DNA of 20,515 nucleotides, taken from assembly GCA_910577885.1 (NCBI GenBank), contig CAJTNK010000029.1:1-20515 (forward strand), given 5' to 3'. Position numbers and translations under genes: made by a program. The stretch comes from an uncultured Rikenella sp. (lineage in GTDB: Bacteria > Bacteroidota > Bacteroidia > Bacteroidales > Rikenellaceae). Within the stretch, counting starts at the first letter, position 1; each line of letters begins with the position of its first letter. Positions 15,047-20,515 of this stretch are shown in pieces. The notes beneath the pieces are model-generated. The model saw only the letters and a list, made by a program, of their open reading frames with translations, was not told the DNA's origin and made no database searches.

Positions 15047-16000
15047 ATGAGCGAATCCACCATAGAAGCTGCCTGGGAACAGGCTTTGGACGGTTACCGG
15101 GAGTACCTGCGTTTTGAGCGTCGGTTGTCGGCCAATAGTGTCGAAGCCTACCTGCACGATGCCGGCCTGCTGGCGGCTTTTGTGACGGGGGGCGATGGGG
15201 CGAAGCGTCCGGAGGAGGTGAAGACGCCTGATGTCGAGGCTTTTATGAGCCATGTCTACGACCTCGGGGCGGGCGATACGACGCAGGCGCGGGTGTTGAG
15301 CGGTGTGCGGAGTTTTTTCGCCTATCTGTTGCACAGCGACCGGATCGAGGTGCTGCCGACGGAGTTGATCGACTCGCCGAAGGTGGCCCGGAAGCTGCCC
15401 GACACCTTGTCTTACGACGAAATTCGGCGGATGATCGAGGGGATCGACCTCAGCCGGCCGCTCGGACATCGCAATCGGGCGATTTTGGAGGTCTTGTATT
15501 GCTGCGGGCTGCGGGTGAGCGAGCTGGTGAATCTGCGGTTGAGCGATATTTTTGCCGAGGAAGGGGTGGTGCGCGTCACGGGCAAGGGCGACAAGCAACG
15601 GCTCGTGCCGATTGCCCGGGCGGCGTTGCAGCAGGTGGAACGCTACCTGGAACAGCGGCGGACGATGGCCGTGGCGGCGGATTCGGCCGACGTCGTCTTT
15701 CTGAATCAGCGGGGGCGGCGGCTCACCCGCGTGATGATTTTCACGATCATTCGGCAGAGCGCCGCGGCGGCGGGGGTGACCAAGACGGTGAGTCCGCACA
15801 CCTTGCGCCATTCGTTCGCCACCCATCTGTTGCAGGGCGGGGCGGACATTCGGGCCGTGCAGGAGCTGTTGGGGCACGAATCGATTCTGACGACGGAGAT
15901 TTATACCCACTTGGAGCTGGGGGATTTGCGGGGGGCGATGCGTTTGCACCCGCTGGCGGAGGTGGGAGGGGAGAAAAACGGGGCGTTGGATGAGGGTTGA
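15047..16000 (+). CDS. xerD: Tyrosine recombinase XerD-like (chromosome dimer resolution)
   Basis: 317-residue site-specific recombinase. An N-terminal SAM-like DNA-binding domain (about 10-97, with RRLSANSVEAYLHD) is followed by the catalytic domain with the complete set: Arg156 in CCGLRVSEL, Lys180 in VTGKGDKQR, His251 and Arg254 in SPHTLRHSFATH, His277 in LLGHESI, and nucleophile Tyr286 in TTEIYTHL. With a XerC-like partner it resolves chromosome dimers at dif. The ATG at 15047 is preferred over an upstream ATG at 14972, which would add 25 unrelated residues and consume the divergent promoter region. XerD rather than XerC or a mobile-element integrase is inferred from length, motifs and the housekeeping neighbours (aroQ, ilvD). 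Confidence 0.88.
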   Translation: MSESTIEAAWEQALDGYREYLRFERRLSANSVEAYLHDAGLLAAFVTGGDGAKRPEEVKTPDVEAFMSHVYDLGAGDTTQARVLSGVRSFFAYLLHSDRIEVLPTELIDSPKVARKLPDTLSYDEIRRMIEGIDLSRPLGHRNRAILEVLYCCGLRVSELVNLRLSDIFAEEGVVRVTGKGDKQRLVPIARAALQQVERYLEQRRTMAVAADSADVVFLNQRGRRLTRVMIFTIIRQSAAAAGVTKTVSPHTLRHSFATHLLQGGADIRAVQELLGHESILTTEIYTHLELGDLRGAMRLHPLAEVGGEKNGALDEG

Positions 16001-16034
16001 AAACAGATGGTAAGTGGTTGGTGAGTAGGGTTTA

Positions 16035-16118
16035 ATGATGGATATTTTCGATTTGGATTTCGTAATCCTCCGGCAGAGCTCTTTGACCGGGGGATTTTTT
16101 ATTTCGTCATTTGCGTGA
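16035..16118 (+). promoter_or_regulatory. Possible leader peptide/attenuator before ilvD
   Basis: A 27-codon ORF (ATG 16035, TGA 16116-16118) has Ile4, Leu7 and a consecutive Val10-Ile11-Leu12 whose codons (16062-16070) lie on the 5' arm of the terminator hairpin at 16064-16100. A ribosome stalled there for lack of branched-chain aminoacyl-tRNA would block the hairpin and allow transcription into ilvD. The 35 bp between xerD and this ORF show no good promoter, so it might depend on readthrough from xerD or be coincidental. Confidence 0.4.
16064..16100 (+). terminator. Rho-independent terminator (end of xerD or ilv attenuator)
   Basis: AATCCTCCGG (16064-16073) pairs with CCGGGGGATT (16087-16096) over 10 bp with one wobble, followed by a T run. 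A second small hairpin, TTCGTCA/TGACGAA (16103-16122), follows. AAGATTTG at 16121-16128 is one mismatch from a -7 element and could start the ilv operon after the terminator. Confidence 0.7.
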
Positions 16119-16161
16119 CGAAGATTTGTTTTATCAGCATTCACGCAGCACACGAAGACTC

Positions 16162-17988
16162 ATGAAACCATTACGCAGCGACATTACGACCCGCGGCAGG
16201 CGAATGGCCGGGGCGCGGAGCCTGTGGCGGGCCAACGGCATGAAAGAGGAGCAGTTCGGACAGCCGATCATCGGGATCGTGAACTCGTTCACGCAATTCG
16301 TGCCGGGGCATACCCACCTGCACGGCATCGGGCAGGAGATCAAACGCCTCATCGAGGCCGAGGGGTGTTATGCCGCGGAGTTCGACACGATCGCTATCGA
16401 CGACGGAATTGCCATGGGGCATGACGGAATGCTCTACTCGTTGCCGTCGCGGGACCTGATCGCCGACTCGGTGGAGTATATGTGCCGGGCGCACGGGGTG
16501 GATGCGTTGGTGTGCATCTCGAACTGCGACAAGATCACGCCCGGGATGCTGATGGCGGCCATGCGGCTCAACATTCCGGCGGTGTTCGTGAGCGGCGGGC
16601 CGATGGAAGCGGGGATGGTGGACGGAGAGGCGTATGACCTGATCGATGTCATGGTGAAGGGAGCCGATCCGGAGATCTCGGACGAGAAACTGACCCGGAT
16701 CGAACAGGGAGCTTGTCCGACTTGCGGATCGTGCTCCGGGATGTTTACGGCCAACTCGATGAACTGCCTGACGGAGGCGCTGGGGTTGTCGCTGCCGGGG
16801 AACGGGACGATCGTGGCCACGCATAAGAACCGGCGGCGGTTGTTCGAGGAGGCGGCCAAATTGATCGTCCGGAATGCGCGGGCGTACTATTTCGAGGATA
16901 ACGAGGCGGTCTTGCCGCGGGCTATTGCCACGCGACAGGCGTTTCTCAATGCGATGAGCCTGGATATCGCCATGGGGGGGTCGACCAATACGGTGCTGCA
17001 CCTGCTGGCGGTGGCGCAGGAGGCGGAGGTGGATTTCACGATGCGCGATATCGATGCGCTGTCGCGGCGGCTGCCGGTGCTGTGCAAGGTGGCGCCGAAC
17101 CACTCGGCCTATCACATTCAGGAGGTCAATCGGGCCGGGGGGATTCTCGCTATCCTCGGGATTTTGCTTCGCGCGGGGCTCATCGACGGGACGACGGTGC
17201 GGGCGGACGGGTTGACGCTGGCCGAGGCGGTGGCCAGGTACGATATTCATAACCTCGGCGCGACGGCTGCTGCTGCGGATACGGAGCGCTATTTGTCGGC
17301 TCCGGGCGGGGAGTTCAATATCGTTTTGGGGTCGCAGGGGGCGATGTATCCGGACTACGACCGGGATCGCGAAAAAGGGTGTATTCGGGACGTCGAACAT
17401 GCTTATATGAAGGACGGCGGGTTGGCGGTGCTGTACGGGAATGTGGCTGCGGACGGGTGTATCGTGAAGACGGCGGGGGTCGATGCCTCGATCCTGGTGT
17501 TCGAGGGGACGGCCCGGGTCTTCGACTCGCAGGAACTGGCCAGCAAGGGGATTCTGGACGGTACGGTCCGGGCGGGCGATGTGGTCGTTATCCGCTACGA
17601 AGGGCCGAAAGGGGGGCCGGGGATGCAGGAGATGTTGTATCCGACCTCGTACCTCAAGACGGTGAAGTTGGACAAGGCTTGTGCGCTGCTGACCGACGGG
17701 CGTTTCTCGGGGGGGACTTCGGGGCTGTCGATCGGTCACTGCTCGCCCGAGGCGGCGGCCGGGGGGGTGATCGCGGCGGTCGAGGACGGGGATAGGATTC
17801 GGATCGATATTCCGAACCGCTCGATTATGCTGGAGGTGGCTGACGATGTTTTAGCCGGGCGGATGGAGCGTTTGCGGATCGGCGGCGGGTTCCGGCCGCG
17901 GCGCGAACGGACCGTCAGCAAGGCACTGCGGGCGTATGCCAATATGGTCTCGTCGGCGGATAAGGGGGCGACGCGGATCGTCGAATAA
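16162..17988 (+). CDS. ilvD: Dihydroxy-acid dehydratase
   Basis: 608 residues, cytoplasmic Fe-S enzyme dehydrating 2,3-dihydroxy acids to 2-keto acids in valine, isoleucine and (via ketoisovalerate) leucine synthesis. Visible: N-terminus PLRSDITTRGRRMAGARSL, NSFTQFVPGHTHL as in the E. coli [4Fe-4S] type, AIDDGIAMGHDGM, CISNCDKITPGM with ligand Cys122 and Lys124, ACPTCGSCSGMFTANSMNCL, GGSTNTVLHL, and the C-terminal YEGPKGGPGMQEM and LLTDGRFSGGTSG. ATG 16162 starts at the family's usual first residues; the frame is open upstream but its extra residues overlap the terminator region. First gene of ilvD-ilvB-ilvN. Confidence 0.96.
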   Translation: MKPLRSDITTRGRRMAGARSLWRANGMKEEQFGQPIIGIVNSFTQFVPGHTHLHGIGQEIKRLIEAEGCYAAEFDTIAIDDGIAMGHDGMLYSLPSRDLIADSVEYMCRAHGVDALVCISNCDKITPGMLMAAMRLNIPAVFVSGGPMEAGMVDGEAYDLIDVMVKGADPEISDEKLTRIEQGACPTCGSCSGMFTANSMNCLTEALGLSLPGNGTIVATHKNRRRLFEEAAKLIVRNARAYYFEDNEAVLPRAIATRQAFLNAMSLDIAMGGSTNTVLHLLAVAQEAEVDFTMRDIDALSRRLPVLCKVAPNHSAYHIQEVNRAGGILAILGILLRAGLIDGTTVRADGLTLAEAVARYDIHNLGATAAAADTERYLSAPGGEFNIVLGSQGAMYPDYDRDREKGCIRDVEHAYMKDGGLAVLYGNVAADGCIVKTAGVDASILVFEGTARVFDSQELASKGILDGTVRAGDVVVIRYEGPKGGPGMQEMLYPTSYLKTVKLDKACALLTDGRFSGGTSGLSIGHCSPEAAAGGVIAAVEDGDRIRIDIPNRSIMLEVADDVLAGRMERLRIGGGFRPRRERTVSKALRAYANMVSSADKGATRIVE

Positions 17989-18031
17989 TTTTGACCGGCG
18001 CGCCGCGTTATCTATCACGGAGGAACAGACT

Positions 18032-19753
18032 ATGAGATATACCGAGAAACAGAACATTACGGGGGCCGAAGCGTTGCTGGCGTCGCTCATTAACCAGGGG
18101 GTGGAGACCGTTTTCGGTTATCCGGGGGGGAGTATTACGCCGGTTTACGACCGGTTGCAGGACTATCCGGAGCTGCGGCACCTCCTGACGCGGCATGAAC
18201 AGGGGGCGGTGCATGCGGCGCAGGGTTATGCGCGGGTTTCCAATCGGACGGGGGTCTGTATGGCCACTTCGGGGCCGGGGGCCACGAACTTGCTGACCGG
18301 GATTGCCGATGCCATGCTGGACTCGACGCCGGTGGTCTGCATTGCCGCACAGGTGCCGTCGACGGCTTTGGGGACGGACTTCTTCCAGGAGGCCGATATG
18401 ATTAATATGACGGTGCCGATCACGAAGTGGAACTATCAGATCACGAGGTTCGACGAGATTGTGCCGACGTTGGCCAAGGCGTTTTACATTGCGGCGGCGG
18501 GGAGGCCGGGACCGGTCTATATCGAGGTCACGAAGGATGCTTTGACGGCGCGGGGGGACTATCGGTGGGAGCCGTGTCGGGGGATTCGGAGCTATCGGCC
18601 GGTGCCGGAGGTGGACGGCGATGCGGCGGCCGAGGCGGTGCGGATGATTAATGCGGCGGAGCGGCCGTTGATGCTGGTGGGGAACGGCGTGAAGATCTCG
18701 GGGGCCGAAGAGGCGGTGTTGAGGCTCGCCGAGGCGGGGAATATCCCGGTGGCGGCGACCTTGATGGGGTTGTCGGGGGTGCCGACGGGGCATCCGCTCA
18801 ATATCGGGATGGTGGGGATGCACGGCAATGCGGCGGGGAATCTCATGACCCAGGAGGCGGACTTGTTGATTGCCGTGGGGATGCGTTTCAGCGACCGCGT
18901 GACGGGAAATCTGAAAACCTATGCGCCGCGGGCGCGGGTGATTCATATCGAGATCGATCCGGTGGAGATCGACAAGAACGTGCGGACCGATTTGGCGTTG
19001 GTGGCCGATGCGCGGGAGGCGTTGGAAGCTATTCTGACGGCGGGGGGTATTGTCCGGAAGGAGCGGGCGGAGTGGTTTGCCACGGCGGCGCGGCATGCGG
19101 CGGTGGAGCGGGAGCGGGTCATCGACCGGCAGTTGAGGCCGCAGCGGGAGGAGTTGACGATGGGCGAAGTGGTGGCGCAGGTGGCGGAGCAGGGGGGCGG
19201 AGAGGCGGTTATTGTGACGGATGTCGGGCAGCAACAGATGATGGCGGCGCGGTATTCCAATTATAAACATACGCGGAGTCTGATTACCTCGGGGGGGCTG
19301 GGGACGATGGGGTACGGATTGCCGGCGGCGATCGGGGCGAAGGTGGCTCTGGAGGAGATGCACGATGGGCGGCATGTGGTGTTGTTCCTGGGGGATGGCG
19401 GTTTTCAGATGACCATGCAGGAGCTGGGGACCATGTTGCACTGGGGGATTCCGGTCAAGATCGTGTTGCTCGACAACGCTTTCCTGGGGATGGTGCGCCA
19501 GTGGCAGCAGCTCTTCATGGAAAAACGATACAATGCCACGGAGCTGGTCAATCCGGATTTCGTGCAAATTGCCCGGGCGTACGGCATGCCGGCGCGGCGG
19601 ATCACGCGGCGGGAGGAACTGGCCGAGGCTGTGGGCGAGATGCTGGGGAGCGACGGGGCCTATTTCCTACAGGTGGCGGTGGGACGGGAGGACAATGTCT
19701 TTCCGATGGTTCCGGGGGGAGCGTCGCTCGACGAGCTGCTCTATTCCGAATAA
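18032..19753 (+). CDS. ilvB: Acetolactate synthase, large (catalytic) subunit
   Basis: 573 residues. A thiamine-diphosphate and FAD enzyme joining two pyruvates (or pyruvate and 2-ketobutyrate). Motifs: VFGYPGGSITPVYD (27-40), RHEQGAVHAAQGYAR with the TPP-activating Glu56, TSGPGATNLLTGIADA, VPSTALGTDFFQE, and the C-terminal TPP/Mg site GDGGFQMTMQEL followed by DNAFLGMVRQWQ. Start ATG 18032 is supported by CGGAGGAAC 7-15 bp upstream, a strong Shine-Dalgarno for this genome; the longer open frame adds 32 residues overlapping ilvD. It lies 43 bp after ilvD and 28 bp before ilvN. Confidence 0.96.
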   Translation: MRYTEKQNITGAEALLASLINQGVETVFGYPGGSITPVYDRLQDYPELRHLLTRHEQGAVHAAQGYARVSNRTGVCMATSGPGATNLLTGIADAMLDSTPVVCIAAQVPSTALGTDFFQEADMINMTVPITKWNYQITRFDEIVPTLAKAFYIAAAGRPGPVYIEVTKDALTARGDYRWEPCRGIRSYRPVPEVDGDAAAEAVRMINAAERPLMLVGNGVKISGAEEAVLRLAEAGNIPVAATLMGLSGVPTGHPLNIGMVGMHGNAAGNLMTQEADLLIAVGMRFSDRVTGNLKTYAPRARVIHIEIDPVEIDKNVRTDLALVADAREALEAILTAGGIVRKERAEWFATAARHAAVERERVIDRQLRPQREELTMGEVVAQVAEQGGGEAVIVTDVGQQQMMAARYSNYKHTRSLITSGGLGTMGYGLPAAIGAKVALEEMHDGRHVVLFLGDGGFQMTMQELGTMLHWGIPVKIVLLDNAFLGMVRQWQQLFMEKRYNATELVNPDFVQIARAYGMPARRITRREELAEAVGEMLGSDGAYFLQVAVGREDNVFPMVPGGASLDELLYSE

Positions 19754-19781
19754 ACTTTTTCAATTGGCGAACACAAGGGTT

Positions 19782-20327
19782 ATGGCACCGAGCAAAGAGA
19801 CGGACAAGACGGTCCGGGAGTATATCATCACGGTATTCACCGAAAATCGGGTGGGGGTCTTGGGGCGGATTACGTCGATCTTTACGCGGCGGAAAATCAA
19901 TATCGAGAGCTTGAAGGTCAGTGAGACGCCGGTCAAGGGGATCAGTATGTTCACGATCCACGCTTTTACGACCGAGGACATGGCGTGTCGGATCCTGAGC
20001 GGTATCGAGCGGATCATCGAGGTGCTTCGGGCGGACAAGTACCGGACGGATGAGTTCACTACGGCCCAGCAGATTGCGCTGTACAAGGTGTCGCCGGAGC
20101 TTTTCCTGAAGTGCGGGGATGCGTGTCTGAAGGAACACAGTGCGCGGGTGATTGAGATCAATCCGGAGTATGTGGTTTTGGAACGTACGGGGGCGAAGGA
20201 AGAGATTGAGGCGTTGCGGGATTATTTGTCGGGGTGCGGTATGCTGTTGCAGTTCACGCAGTCGGAAAATATCGTGCTGCATGATGCGACGGTGGAAAAC
20301 GTGTTGAGTGATATGATTGCGCGGTAG
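19782..20327 (+). CDS. ilvN: Acetolactate synthase, small (regulatory) subunit
   Basis: 181 residues. An N-terminal ACT domain (about 13-86) with YIITVFTENRVGVLGRITSI and the RRKINIESLKVSET segment binds valine and confers feedback inhibition on the large subunit. The C-terminal half (about 95-181) matches the ALS small-subunit C-domain. Its sequence is more divergent than the N-terminal part, as is usual in Bacteroidales. The ATG at 19782 is the first in frame after the ilvB stop. In many Bacteroidales ilvC follows; here the sequence after the stop is repeat DNA until the window ends. Confidence 0.92.
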   Translation: MAPSKETDKTVREYIITVFTENRVGVLGRITSIFTRRKINIESLKVSETPVKGISMFTIHAFTTEDMACRILSGIERIIEVLRADKYRTDEFTTAQQIALYKVSPELFLKCGDACLKEHSARVIEINPEYVVLERTGAKEEIEALRDYLSGCGMLLQFTQSENIVLHDATVENVLSDMIAR

Positions 20328-20339
20328 TTTTTCGGGGGG

Positions 20340-20515
20340 GGCGCTGGGCTTGCGGATCGGTTTCTCGCCCGGTAGGCCAGTACCGCGTGCCGGGAGGCAC
20401 CGCCCGTCCGGCGCACCCGTTGGGTGTTTTGCTGGGCTTTTCTCGGCAATTTTTCTCGCCCGGAAGGCCCATACCGAGTGCCGGAAGGCACCGCCCCCGC
20501 GGCGGACGCGTTCGC
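20340..20515. repeat. GC-rich repeat with two tandem units, truncated by window end
   Basis: Two units begin TTTCTCGCCCGG at 20361 and 20452 (91-bp period) and continue AGGCC...ACCG then GTGCCGG(G/A)AGGCACCGCCC. The small hairpin TGCC-nnnn-GGCA matches the TGCCGAGCGGCA core of 8561-8579 and 8935-8953. Between the units, GCACCC-GTT-GGGTG (about 20412-20425) is a hairpin analogous to GCATCCC-NNN-GGGATGC of copies I and II. No gene is visible. Confidence 0.65.

Noticed and set aside
14945..16153. Upstream extension of the aroQ frame on the minus strand
   Set aside because: It is antisense to xerD, and the aroQ family begins exactly at the ATG at 14944.

Overview
This window looks like chromosomal DNA from a GC-rich member of the Bacteroidales, most likely Alistipes or another Rikenellaceae. 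The genus is inferred; no 16S gene or taxon marker is present. The evidence is a P. gingivalis FimA/Mfa-type fimbrial locus with DUF3575 and DUF3868 partners, a Bacteroidetes-type 58-residue Hc1 histone-like gene, promoters of the TTTG-N19/20-TAnnTTTG class, few strong Shine-Dalgarno sites, and a GC-rich genome with very G-rich coding strands.

Layout: 1-360 is the end of a dispersed non-coding repeat plus a 75-bp tandem repeat. nagB (410-1219) follows. A five-gene fimbrial locus (1551-7560) encodes a fimbrillin lipoprotein, a second fimbrillin-like lipoprotein, a DUF3575 outer-membrane protein, a large DUF3868/OmpA-like lipoprotein and a FimB/Mfa2-like anchor. Next are tRNA-Leu(UAA) with its own promoter and terminator, and the Hc1 gene. 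From 8213 to about 9400 no intact gene is visible. That stretch is GC-rich, full of palindromes and inverted repeats, and ends in a 60-codon fragment of a FISUMP/C-type-lectin-like domain resembling a diversity-generating-retroelement variable region. A secreted GH3 glycosidase (9453-12329) follows. pyk (minus strand) is flanked by two copies of a structured non-coding repeat. aroQ (minus) and xerD (plus) are divergent. The right end is the branched-chain amino acid operon ilvD-ilvB-ilvN, then another GC-rich repeat cut by the window edge.

How the genes work together: the fimbrial genes probably build a surface fimbria from lipoprotein precursors exported to the outer membrane, with the last gene as anchor and the DUF3575/DUF3868 proteins as periplasmic or outer-membrane partners. 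nagB and the GH3 enzyme fit a sugar-foraging gut anaerobe. pyk, aroQ, xerD and ilvDBN are housekeeping.

The most unusual material is non-coding: a multi-copy repeat family whose copies keep their hairpins through paired base changes, with a perfect 46-bp inverted repeat enclosing pyk, and the orphan VR-like lectin fragment. A possible translated attenuator lies before ilvD. All identifications come from reading sequence and motifs by eye; no database search was run.
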